64,000 nucleotides of DNA from Paramarasmius palmivorus (GCA_037176845.1 JAYKXP010000025.1:496001-560000), one strand, 5' to 3'. Shown: positions 49,781-61,121, numbered from the stretch's first letter. Translations and numbers: made by a program. Notes: a model not told the origin generated them from the letters alone.

Positions 49781-51597
49781 CCTCCAGTTCAAAGCAGAAT
49801 ACGTGAAATTCATCGTTGTCTTAGTTGCGGTACTCCCCTTCCACGCGATAACAGCACTTTTAACGGCCAGACCTCCCATTTGTATTGTTCTGCATGCTAT
49901 CGACAATCGCGCGAAGGTCCCGCTGAAACCCGTTCTTTCCCTCTGTATCTTCGAATTCCTCATCGGCAGCAGTGCACTCAGTGCCATATATTTCTCCCTC
50001 GCGAACATTTCCGAGATTTATCGTCTAACGGACCATTTCATGACCGATGTTTCTTTTGTCGCTCGAACCCCAAAAGTTGCACGGTTTGTTGCAAACTGCT
50101 CCCACAGAATCTATTTCCGCCCTCGAATTCACGATCCAAAGACCCCTCGAAATGCAATAGATGTCAAAAGAAGAAGAAATGCACGAAATGCGATGGCGTC
50201 TATAAATACAAGCACTTCGTGCCTCACCGTTTGCAGACGGAGTATAATCAGCATGGGATGACTGACAGAGTACGTGGGAGCCTCTTGGTAGCTTGTGCCA
50301 AGTGTCGACATGATGTTGCAGCCAGGACTTTGCGAAGAAAGGCTGTTGCTCTAGCTGCCGGTGCGTGTTCTCAAAGCAACTTGCTACGTATTAACTAATG
50401 CATCTATTTCCAGGCCTTCTTTGGTGTGGTGCTTGCCAAAAAGGTGTCTCCCAAGCCATTTTCACAGACCAAGCTGGACAGACTTGGAGGTTCTGTAATG
50501 CATGTCGCCAGAAAAGGAGAAGCCCGACAGTTGAAGAAGCTCCTGATGCTGAGGATGAAGACGCGATCCCAGACGACGTACCTGAAGGCATACAGCACGT
50601 GGATGGCGATGAATTCGACAGCCTCGACATGGACGATGTTTTCGACTTTGATATCCCAGAAGAAGACGCGCTGTCTGCACGAGAGAAGCGCTGCGTGCAA
50701 AATTTCGTCGATGCGGAGGATGCTTTGGAGTATAGCTCGTGCTCCACATGTAATGAGTCACGATGGAACCTCATCATACGAGATGGTGTCTGCCGTCGAT
50801 GTCATAATGACAAAGACGAGGTTAAGAAGTGGAGTAAAGATAATAACACCAACCCAAGTGTGTAGAACCTTTAGTTCAGCCTTATGCATACTCATATTAC
50901 GGGTTATAGATGCTGTCCCTATGGAACTCCGCCACCTAACCGAACTTGAAGAGATCTTGATTTCCCGCAAGTTACCCATTGTCAAGGTCTACACAACTGA
51001 AGGCGGCCAGAATCACTACCGTGATCACGTTGTAAACTCAAAAGTGATGGTGACCGACTAAGGGTCACTATCACGTCTCTCGCCGTCTCTTGATACTTAT
51101 TATCTTCTTGTTCTGCATCAGGTCTCGTTAACGGCACTCTGGGAAAGATAGTCGATGTCATTTGGCCCGAAGATGCTCAGCGTTCCGATTTTCCAACTGC
51201 CGTCCTTGTTGAAGTTCCAACCTATACTGGCCCAACTGTATGGCGCTCCGAACCACGCAACGGGTTTCCCGAAGGTGTTCCAATCATTCCTATCAATGTC
51301 TACAAGCATTCCTTCGAGATGAACGGTCATCAATGCACTCGATATCAGCTGCCTCTGCGACTTGCCTGGGCCGTCACCGTACACAAATCTCAAGGTCTCA
51401 CCATTCTGAAGGCTAAGGTTGGTTTAGGGAAAAGGGAGTTTTGCGCTGGTTTGACGTTTGTTGCACTCTCGAGGGTGAAAGAGTTGGATGGTCTCATGAT
51501 TGTGGACAAGGTTGACTGTTCTCGGGTTAAAAAGCTGGGTGGTGCGGCACTAAAGGAAAGGAAGGAGGACTGGAAAAAACGATACCGTGACTTTTGA
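49781..51597 (+). pseudogene. Truncated Helitron: DUF6570 part joined to Pif1-helicase C-terminus
   Basis: Remnant of a Helitron rolling-circle transposon. Parts 49781-50360, 50414-50857 and 50910-51061 read, over two short introns, as a Cys-pair-rich zinc-finger-like N-terminus (CLSCG, CSAC, CTQC, CRSN, CNRC, CTKC) followed by a DUF6570-like block (WNLIIRDGVCRRC ... LRHLTELEEILISRKLP), ending at a stop at 51061. After a 60-bp junction a different frame opens at 51121 with GLVNGTLGKIVD and runs to 51597 with LPLRLAWAVTVHKSQGLTI and TFVALSRVK, the last motifs of a Pif1-type helicase. The Rep/HUH nuclease domain and the helicase Walker motifs, over a thousand residues in intact elements, are missing, so it cannot transpose by itself. 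Confidence 0.82.
51044..51074. repeat. 12-bp inverted repeat at Helitron deletion junction
   Basis: GTGATGGTGACC (51044-51055) and GGTCACTATCAC (51063-51074) pair at 11 of 12 positions around a 7-nt loop, just where the two helicase-protein pieces are joined. Confidence 0.7.
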
Positions 51598-52301
51598 TTG
51601 TACTTCTACTCATTGTTGTATTCCTACACATATTAAACTTGTCCCACCGAAACTCAGATTTCGCAGTGAGCGAAACCAAGCCGTGCCACGGCATATACAT
51701 TTTATCCAACGTTCTATGTTTCAACCATGACAGACACTACCAGGACAGCAGTTATTACTATCCCCTTGACTACCAGTCAGCCACAGGGTTGTGCAAGTTT
51801 CGTCTGCAGTCCTGCTTACCATTCCTCGGGACCTGCCCAAATCGGTTTCCCATACTTCGGATCCTGGATGCTGGCGCCTACTCATCACGGACTCTCTTCT
51901 CTTCTCAAAATTAAAAAACGACACATCACAGCACATCACTTTCCCATGACGAGAAAGATGGTATTCTGCAAGAGTTCTGAGTCAGTGGATGTTGTACGGA
52001 ACAATGGGAAAAGCCTCTGTTAGCCCATTCGGTCATCTTTGCAATGATCATGACCATGCACAGTTATGTCTTGCGGCCCTGAAGAGTTCCCTCGGAGTTC
52101 TAATCCATTCAATTTATCGTATACATATTCTCCCAGGCATCTTTGCAGTGCTCCACGACCCTTTGGCAAAGCTCACCCCGGTTCCACTCTCTTGGCCACC
52201 TCTTTCATGAACCACTAGCTGGCTGTCAGCGACAGCGACAGTTTTCGTCCTGTACGTCGGCCAGGAGCACTTTTACCTGGTCTTTCGAGTTTTTGTACGA
52301 G
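51598..52301. other. Intergenic
   Basis: 704 bp with no recognised gene; includes the small palindrome at 51680-51692 and the promoter of the DUF6533 gene. Confidence 0.4.
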
Positions 52302-53998
52302 ATGGAGGCGATTCCTGTGGAGACTTATCGGAACATTCGAGCGTCCAGGTACATGAGCGGTGAGTATACCTAGCCTTGGTTTATCTTGCATCGATATCTG
52401 AACAGGCATTTCTCTTTAGTTGCTGGGCTGGTGGTGGGTACTCTTCTGCCTACTTTGTCAGCAACTGTCATGAAGTCAATCCCAGATGCTCCTCTACGAT
52501 CACATTCTATGTTTTGATGACGAAGTCGATCTTATTTGGAAGGCCCACTGGACTATCCCTAAAACCATCTTCCTCTTCCTGAGATACGTTGTTCCGTCGT
52601 GTCTCATTATTCATATGCATCGTATGTCGGGTTCTTCTCACTCCGAGTGAAGATTGGTCTCATTTGGCTGTTGATAGAGCTTAGTGGTCTCTCGGGCGCG
52701 GGCTTGGACGATTTGGTGAGTGCTAATACCGGTTAAACGCTATCACCGCTGTAGCCTCCATATATGGTGCCTTTCGAGCTAACTAAATCTTGCAGTTGTA
52801 TGTCATTTTCCTTACCATTTTGGACGTCTATGAATGTATTGCAGTTGCAAGATTTGGTTCGCGATCTCAGTGAGCAAAGTAACCTCTCGTAATTTGTTCC
52901 TTACTCATCACTTGCGCTAGACTATTCTCGGAACCGTAGCGTGAGCACCTTGTTTGTTTGTTCAGTCATTTCAATGCATTCCACTAATGCACCGAGATGC
53001 ACAGGATTGGATTCGCAAATTGTATGTGGTGTCATTCATTCATTTCAACTGGTTCTGAGCCGCCGGAAATTTCCAGTTTTGGTTGTGCTTCATCTATGGA
53101 ATATTTGGGAACGCAAACGAGGATTCATTCTATCGACACTTGTGCTATTCACTCTTACGCAAATTACCAGTATCATATGCGCGGGGATTGTCTTGAGTAA
53201 GATTTTGGGTGAGAAGATGACATCGCTCTGCGTTGTTTTGGTTGCTAACCTATATAGTTACCACCTACTTCAACGACAGATTACATATGTGCGGTCTGAA
53301 AGAAAGAAGCAATGTGGTGATGCTGTGGGCACCAGGAGTAGGCTATCTTCATTCCCTCGAATTGCTTAAGGTCACTCACGACTTGGAAGCTCCTTTTCGA
53401 ACTAATTACTTTCATAATATTATGTTTCAGCGCGTTACGGACACCCCGGAGTGCAAGAACTCCTCTGACCACAATACTTCACAAGAATGGCTTATTATAC
53501 TTCTCTGTGAGTTTTACGACCTTTATCGTCACTGTCGCCGTCATAACCTGTTTTCTCAGGTATTATTCAGTGAGTTGCATGATTGCGTGTTTCACGCATA
53601 TCCCTGACTTGCTTTTGGAAAGTTCTTCGGTTTGCGAATAGCGCACTAGCAGTGCTAGCTCCAGTCAGTCTTGAGCGTATACTTTAAACCCTTCCATTGT
53701 CTAACTGCGCTTTTGCAGCTTGATCTCATCTTCATCGCAACGTTGTAAGCATCGGTGTTCTATTATCGAGGCCTGGAGGCTAACGCTCTGCACCGTTAGT
53801 TTTGTATGGGCTGGTACGACATTAACCGTCACGCGGATGGTACTGAGGCTTCGAAAGCTCTCGGTTCAAAGGGAGCTAGGAGGTGGTGTTGGTGGTGTCG
53901 ATGAGAAAAGTGTTTCGCCAGTTTCAAGTCAGATTGGTTGCAATAGCCTGGAATTGCAACGAATAGAAGATAGTACGAGTCGGTGGTCAGATACGTAG
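52302..53998 (+). CDS. DUF6533 seven-helix membrane protein, 15 exons (304 aa)
   Basis: Exons 52302-52359, 52420-52433, 52486-52621, 52678-52715, 52796-52797, 52845-52869, 52921-52940, 53005-53021, 53077-53208, 53258-53337, 53390-53506, 53560-53569, 53623-53663, 53719-53744, 53800-53998; 305 codons in frame. The DUF6533 hallmark is LLYDHILCFDDEVDLIW (exon 3) with the following WTIPKTIFLFLRY. Further matches to the family are HQLSGLSG, FCKIWFAIS, VLHLWNIWERKR, APGLLFELITFIIL and LFVWAGTTLTVTRMVL. Seven hydrophobic helices; short cytoplasmic tail. Several exons are tiny, and exon 5 must be the 2 nt TT for the Phe of FCKIW. Function unknown; the family is hugely expanded in mushrooms. Confidence 0.82.
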
Positions 53999-54444
53999 TG
54001 TATCCTGTAGCTATATCATACTCGATAGTAATGTCACGGATCATTTTCGTGCTTCGCAAAGTATAGGAAACGGCTCGGATAGTAGCGTACACTAGGTTTG
54101 AGTACTGGAACCGCGCTAAGCATTGGCTGAACGAAGGCCCGGCGTGTGTTCAACATTCAGCTACTGTACCCTTCCACAGTGACCACTGACCAGCGCGGTA
54201 GGTTTTGAGCAACTGTCTTCAAAACGTTTTGAGTCTAATGCTCCCATCATTCTCGAGCTCCAGTGCTTACTTCAGCTCCAGCCTAGGCTTCCAACTACTC
54301 CACTCTTTATTAAGTATCTATGTCGTGGATAAGGTCTGTTTCGTGAAATTCACCAATCACCTAAGAAGGTGACTGATTTGATATTAGGCATGCGAACACA
54401 AATATGCGAATACAAGAGTCCTTCGTCCCGTCACATTATGCGAC
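53999..54444. other. Intergenic, promoter of NLR-B
   Basis: 446 bp; no gene and no clear core promoter element. Confidence 0.45.
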
Positions 54445-57400
54445 ATGTTCTCCTCTGTTCGAAGCGTCGAAGTCCATGGTGGAGCATCTAACACGGTTTA
54501 TGGAGACCAATATAACAATACTTACACGGTTCCTCCAAGTGTGTCCTCACTCTTTTTCGTCCCGGGACATGTGTTCACGACTCATCTGATTCAGGTAACA
54601 TCCTCGAATTTGTTGCGTCCAAGGTTGCAGCGAACGCTTTCTACAACGCAGGCAAACGATACCCATTACCAAACTGCCACCCTGGTACCCGACTCGACGT
54701 CCTAGCTCAGCTTAATCAGTGGATACGGGAGGAACCCAAGGAGACACGAGCCTACTGGGTGTGTGGACCTGCCGGGGTCGGAAAGTCCGCAGTTGCGCAG
54801 AAGCTTTCCGAAGACCACGCAATGCCCGGAGGGCGGCTCGCTGCAAGCTTTTTCTTTTCGAGAAACGACGGGACCCGGGACAATCTGGAAACATTTGTCC
54901 CCACCATCGTATACCAGCTTCTTGGATCCACACGCCATCCAGAGCGGCTTCATCGCTCAATTGTGGACACAATTCGTACAGATCCAAAAATTTTCGATAA
55001 GACTTTTGAACATCAGTTCCGAAGATTAATACTCGATTCCTGTTCCAAAATCCACGCCGAAGATTGGGAGACGGTTCCGAATCTTGTCATTGTTGACGGG
55101 CTTGACGAATGTGTTGACGTTGCTTCCCAAGTGCGGCTCCTTGATATGATTCGAGAAGCTGCTGCCGTGATGCCACGAGGAGGCCTGGCGTTTCTCATTT
55201 ACAGCCGTCCAGAGTCTCACATCCTTCAGTTCAACTACAGTGGGTTCCTGGGTCAACTTCTCATCGACGATTCTTATGAATCCAGCGTGGACATAATGTC
55301 CTATTTGCGCCATCGTTTCGGTGAAATGCAATCAAAGTACCCTTCCCTGAGACGCATCAATCCTCTTTGGGGCAGTGAAGATGTAATTCTTCAGCTAACA
55401 AAGAAGGCCTGCGGACAATTCATCTTCGCTACTACAGTCATGGAATATTTGGACTGTAACGATGATTTGCCAGGTCCGTTGGAGCGGTTGAAGACCATCC
55501 TTACCTCTCCGAAGCAGTCCATCCACCCTTCCCCATATTCCAATCTAGATCTTCTCTACCACCAGATCTTGCTGAACTGCCGCAATTGGACTGTGGTCCG
55601 TAAAATCTTCTCATTACTCGTCACACCTCATCGACCACTTCTCACACCACATCCATTTCCTCGTTGTGATCTCTATGATCGACATGGACAGGCAGTTTGT
55701 GGCTTTGGTTGGCGATCTTCTTCAGCTATTGGGCTCCTCCTCAATCTTGCATCGGGTGATGTCGATAATCTTCTGTTAAGATTACATTCAGTAGTGGAGG
55801 TACCCGCCGATGAAAATATGGACATACGCATCCTACATACGTCCTTCACAGATTTCCTCCTAGACGGAAATCGTTCGGGTGAAAATCATGTCGAAAACAT
55901 CCCCACGTCGGTGTACTTCGATCACGTAACCGTCTTATTACTGCGCCAACTCATTCCCTTATCATCTCTACTTCCTCCACATTCCAAAGATGCAGACTGG
56001 TGGCGCCAGTGGGATGAAAGTATTTACCGCAGCAAGCACGTGACACGCTACTCTGCGAGAAACTGTTTCGTGTTTTGTCAACAAGTGACCTCTCCAAGTG
56101 ATAGTTTGCTGGCAATTTTGGACCAATTTGATCCATATCCTGTCGCGACCATTGTCCTGAATTTGGAGGAAATGAGCCATGATCTCGGTCTCGCTATCCG
56201 AAACTACTTTGATTTCTGGAAAATTGCTGTCTTATGGGCAAAGGTATGGCCTGTACAGTTCAGAAATCTATGCAGCACTGAATATATCATTCTATATGGT
56301 AGTCACTTGGACGGAGGAAGCCTAGAAGGTTCATAAAGGCACTAAAATTGTTCTTTAATGGCTTTTTGGCTATCGCTCGTCCAATTGTGCGCAGTTATTG
56401 GGCAGGACCAATCGTCTTCTGTGAAAGTGCACTGGCTTCAACCAACTCCAGCTGGGGCCAAGTACTTCACTGCATTAGTCTTCTTTATAGACTTTTTGCT
56501 TCATCCGATTTCAAGGGGCGCCTTATCCATATATATCTCTTACCGGTTGGTATTGATCAAAAGTCAGATGCCGATTGGTTGGCAACTACTGTCAAAGGCA
56601 AGAAGGGTACAAAGGTTAACAAACTATTATCCAGACTCTTTGAACCCTCCAGCGGCAACCACGAACAAATATTACATGACATCGCCTCTGGAACTTATAA
56701 GAGCGTCCCCACTTGGAACATGTTCAAGGTAAGTTATAACATCGGTCATCGGCAATGTCTTCTAGAAATTAAAGCTGTTTTTCTAGCGTGATAGCCTTCA
56801 CTCGCTGAAAAAGCTCGTGATCAGACGACGAAGTGATTTTGGCCTGTCTGTGTATGCGTATACTTCTGCCTCGGATAGCGGTTCCAGTGCTTGGCACAGC
56901 TCAATCGATATCCGACCCATCTCGACAACAAGCTCGAGTCGTATCCCAGAGAGAAATCGTGTTACAAATTTTGAACCCCCCACTAGTGGCACCAGCATGC
57001 AGAATCCCGGGGCCATGGCCAACCCTATTCCTAGTTCCATGTATACCCAGACAAACACCGCTCAGAACCTAGTACAAGCTCCAAGCTTGCCACTGGTCCT
57101 CCCTCGCTCCCCTCTAAGCTCATCATCTAGTTGCCCTCGAAGCCCCTCTCCGAATTCCCCTCAAGATTCTCTTCCTAGCGCTACTCCTAATTCCACCCAA
57201 AGTTCCTTTCCAAGCTGCCCACACTCCGAGGCTCTAAGTCCTGCGACGGGAACTCACAGTCCCAGTCCAATTGACAGTGATATGATCCTACCTCAGAGAC
57301 CACCCTCAACTTGCTGCAGAAGTCGCAGCAAGAGTCACAATAGCACTACAGATACCAGCTCTCGCGTAAGTCTTAGTACTACTGCCAGTTCCCACAGGAA

Positions 57401-57476
57401 CCGCAGCTTCATTTTAACAGACCGCGTATCTTTACACCGGGGAGGATCTCGTTCTCTCCAGTGGGAATCGGATTGA
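54445..57476 (+). CDS. NACHT NTPase, NLR-like protein B (952 aa)
   Basis: Close relative of the gene at 5.1-8.0 kb. Exons 54445-54538, 54595-56243, 56303-56728, 56787-57476; the first exon (94 nt) and second intron (59 nt) have the same lengths as in copy A. N-terminal motif VEVHGGASNTVYGDQYN (about residues 8-24); Walker A GPAGVGKS (89-96); Walker B NLVIVDGLDEC (about 194-204); then a helical arm (QFIFATTVMEYLDC, LLVTPHRPLLTPH) and a long Ser/Pro-rich linker, 68 residues longer in this last exon than in A, ending in the shared SSHRNRSFILTD motif. No repeat-type sensor domain is present. A frame crossing at the exon 3 start is resolved by the acceptor at 56302. Likely role in non-self or stress sensing is inferred from the NLR class. 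Confidence 0.9.
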
Positions 57477-58776
57477 TACTGGTTGCCCACAGTAGTGCAT
57501 TCATGTATGAGTACAGTATCCAATGGATATTTAACAATGAATGGTCGGAGAGCATTCAATTTTGCTCTCTTCGCAACTCAAGGCTGTAGAACTTCTAGCC
57601 TGAATTCAAACCGGAACAAATTATGGCTTCAAAAGCCGACGGGCACCGTGATCTCGTCGTTTATGGCCATCGCTTGGAGCTAGATTCTTTCGCTGCTCTT
57701 GAAATGTACATCAAGCCCAGTGCTCGTGCGACGCAAGAGCAACCAAAGAATGAAGTTTAATTGTACCATTCACCACGGTATTGGTCGACACATAACGCGC
57801 AATTTGTGCTACACGATTTCAACACGGGAGGATCTGGCTAGCTCGATCCGATAGTAGCGCGAAGGATCAACAAATAGTGTACTTATGATGGTTTGTATGT
57901 TGGGAATGGCGCGCTCTACCGCGGGATGCAGATAATATTCTCGATGTACCCTATTGCCTAAAGAACCCATAGTTGGGAAGATCATACGGTAATGCTAGTC
58001 GAAATTTGAGCATTGTTGTTGAGCATTATAGTTCGCCAGGAGAACGTGGATGAGAAATTCTAAGAGTACAGCGCAAACCTGAGTAAGAGCATAAAAAGAG
58101 ACAAAATGCAAGTCCACATACCTTTGCGCCTGTCGCCGAGTGACATCCAGAACACGACAACGTCACGAAGCCCTGTAGTAGTGCCTCCACTTCACCAGTC
58201 TGCCAATGACTCGGAGATCCCTCGCGCAGGTCAATCTTTGCAATGCCACTCCCTCAGCCCTGAATCTTCTCGTTGGTGATTGTCGCATTTCAGGCCAAAG
58301 GTAATTGCACCCGTCATATTCGAGCAAGTAAGACATGTACTAGAACACTTTGAAACGACAAAGAAAGGTCCTGGGGCGCACAATACTATTGCAAGAAAGA
58401 AAAGAAAACACGGGATTACTAACAATTCAATAACAAGATGAATTACTTATCTTACCTGAGAGGAAAGTGTAGAGGGACATTTGAAAGCAAAATGGGTGCT
58501 CTCCTGCGATTCAAGTCTGAGTTCTGAAGCGGAAGTGACTATTTGGAGAGAAGCATGTTATGGGTGGTGTTGAAGAGACTCTGGATGTGCGAGTAGTACT
58601 ATTAGTATCAGGGGAGAGGTGAAAGAAACACACGTGTCAGGTGACCTGACGCGTCCTCTCTTCTTTCCCTCACTTTCTGCGATACCTCTATAGACGAGCA
58701 ACGTATTCTCCAGCTGACTTAGAGTCGTGCTCTATCCAAAATACTTGACTACCCGGAGGAAATACATAGCGGGAGA
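57477..58776. other. Intergenic
   Basis: 1.3 kb between two plus-strand genes. Only short ORFs, none recognisable; no repeats seen. Confidence 0.45.
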
Positions 58777-60544
58777 ATGGGCTTAGCACCGGCTGAGATT
58801 GCGTGCGTATTGCAGTCTGCTAATCCATTTTTTCTACTGATTGATTCTAGGCATGGACCAATGCTTATTGGATTCTTCTTCAACCTATTTCTCTTTGGCA
58901 TTATCACCTGTCAGGTATACAACTACTTCATCACGTTTGGCAAGTGAGTTTCGGTGGATTTCGAACACGGTCGACGATGGGGGCGTGGAAGTTTGACACT
59001 CGCCTAACAGCGACAGCCCTTGGTTGAAGATATTTGCAAGTTTTAAGTCGCCTGGAATGTCTTCTACGACTTGTCTGACCTCGCTATTACCAGGTTACCT
59101 CGTTATACGTCGCCAACATTCTCAACACCGTATTCATCTTCGTCTATCTGTACAACTCCTTGATACCGAATTATGGTATGTGAACAGCACGCGATGATAT
59201 TCTTCCTGTTTTCTCAGAAATACCCATAGGCGACTTCAAATATCTCGGAACTGCAGATTGGAGTACGAACCATTCCATTGTCTTATGTGAATCACCTCGC
59301 CTGACGCTGCACAACAGTTTTCGCGACTGGTTCGTGCCCGATTGTCCTCGATTGTCCTGTTTTTTGACGCCAACTCTGCATTCCACTACAGATCCTATTT
59401 TAACGGTAAGTTCATATTGAACATGGTAGCCCACTAGTACAGAAACATCGAATCATCTCAGGGCTTGATTGCCATGATGGCTCAACTTTTCTTTACATGG
59501 CGCGCTCGGATCCTCACGTCCAATAACTGGCTCGCCGGACTGGTCGCAGGGTTTGCTCTCGCTGGTTTCGGTACGGAGATTTCTTCTGAGTACTGGTCGA
59601 GACTTGCTGCTGATTGTGTCATGCAGCCGGCGCAGTAGGCTCTACTGTTGGCGTAATGCACTATCCAAGGTTCACCCAGTTTCGAATCTTCAAGGTAAAT
59701 CACAATCGCCTTGCATTGAAGTGACATCGTTTGCTGAACTTTACCAGGCGACAGTTCTTGTCTGGCTCGTTGGAGAATGTGTTGCGGACGTTGCAATTAC
59801 TGTGATTCTAGTTGTGTATCTGTAAGTGGCACTCAATCTTCCACTGTCAAATGCGTTTTGACCTGGGGCACAGGGTGCGAATGCGCTTGCACGGGTGCAA
59901 GATACTCTTTCTGACCTCGTTACCAGAAAAAACACAAGACTGGATTCCGGGATTCAGACCAGCTCGTGGACAGAATCATTCGGAGTAAGTGAGGAATACA
60001 CAATCCGGAGAGAGGTGCTTACTCCAGAGCTGCCAGTGGTTGTACAAACCGGTTTGACTACCACCGTATGTGCGACAATCGACCTAATACTCTTCTTGGT
60101 GAACGTGAGTAGTATGTATTTACCTTTTGATTGTGTCTTGACCTCTTCATGGTAGCCTACGGGACTGTAAGCAGTCAAGCGCGATCCCGTCTCATCCTCT
60201 CACGGTGTTTTCGCTACCCAGGCATCTCATCTTCAACTTTCCGCTCGCAAAGCTTTACACCGTCTCTCTGATGAGCAGTTTGAACTCTCGTACAAAAAAG
60301 GCGGAGAGGGTGGTGCACTCCTCCGAGCCATCCAATGAAGCTGGTCATGACTTCAATAACAAAGAAAGAGAAGGACCAGTATGTTTTCGCTCTTTCTACA
60401 CAGTGATGCCATCTCAATTATGTGCAGAAGAATGTCTCTCGTCGCGGACTTTTGACGCCTCAAGTGTTCGTCGAGGTTAACTCAGTGTCGCACAGCGATT
60501 TTGGAGAAACCACTGTTAATGGTAGCGAGGAACGGGTCAAGTAA
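58777..60544 (+). CDS. DUF6534 seven-helix membrane protein, 14 exons (332 aa)
   Basis: Exons 58777-58802, 58851-58943, 59011-59035, 59094-59175, 59230-59262, 59318-59329, 59392-59405, 59462-59570, 59627-59694, 59748-59821, 59927-60104, 60156-60166, 60222-60378, 60428-60544; 333 codons in frame. The start MGLAPAEIAHGPMLIGFF is typical for the family, as are QVYNYFITFGNDSPWLKIF, the helix LIAMMAQLFFTWRARIL, and the DUF6534 domain proper (ATVLVWLVGECVADVAITV to the helix CATIDLILFLV and FPLAKLYTVSLMSSLNSR). Seven hydrophobic segments, then a Glu/Asn/Ser-rich cytoplasmic tail ending RGLLTPQVFVEVNS. The intron after exon 3 (59036-59093) has a GC donor. Ligand and role unknown. Confidence 0.86.
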
Positions 60545-61121
60545 ATACGAGATGCAAGATGAAGAGGAACGCACAACTGGACATAGGCTACGATGTTTCA
60601 GCCCGGACTTTTTTGGGATTCAGGTAACTTATGACATTGATGTACTACTTTTTTAGGACAATAATAGTTTTGTACAATGGATCGCTTTATTCCCATGATG
60701 GGACCGCAGGTGCCTGACACGCGTCGCGTCGCGCTCAAACATGTCCACGTGACCCAGGAGTCTTGTTGATCAGCCAAAATTGAAACGAAAATTACAAACA
60801 CGTGCAAACACCCTCTTTCCGTCAAACCACCATCTCGAGGTCAGCCACCGACGCGTTTCCTCTCTGTACGTCTTTCCCCGGCATTTAAATCGGTCTTGAC
60901 TCTAACATGCACCTTCAAGATATCTCAGCTCACGACGTGTAACTGGAAATTGTCTTATAGAAGCTTTGAACGACCTAGGCGCGACGCGGTACGTGTTCAA
61001 CTTGGGATTTGGGTTGTGGTAGTTCCGGTTCCGAGAACTTATGCTTGTCTTTTGTGTCATATAGCTTCATTATCTCAAGAACATCATCTTCAGACGTTAA
61101 GAACTCTACTAAAAGTTTCCA
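60545..61121. other. Intergenic, promoter of H2A.Z
   Basis: 577 bp; pyrimidine-rich patches and ATTTAAAT near 60885 precede the histone gene. Nothing else recognised. Confidence 0.45.

Larger units (their letters stand above)
49781..51700 (+). mobile_element. Helitron remnant (ends not defined)
   Basis: Extent set from the coding remains and a small GC-rich palindrome (GCCGTG-C-CACGGC, 51680-51692) that might belong to the 3' end. No CTRR end motif follows within 20 nt, so both borders are provisional. Confidence 0.5.

Noticed and set aside
51680..51692. GCCGTG-C-CACGGC palindrome as Helitron 3' terminal hairpin
   Set aside because: The stem is short and no CTRR follows within 20 nt; kept only as a provisional border.
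19457..60544. Reading the three membrane proteins as one tandem receptor family
   Set aside because: They belong to three different types (unnamed, DUF6533, DUF6534) with unrelated sequence, so they are not local duplicates.
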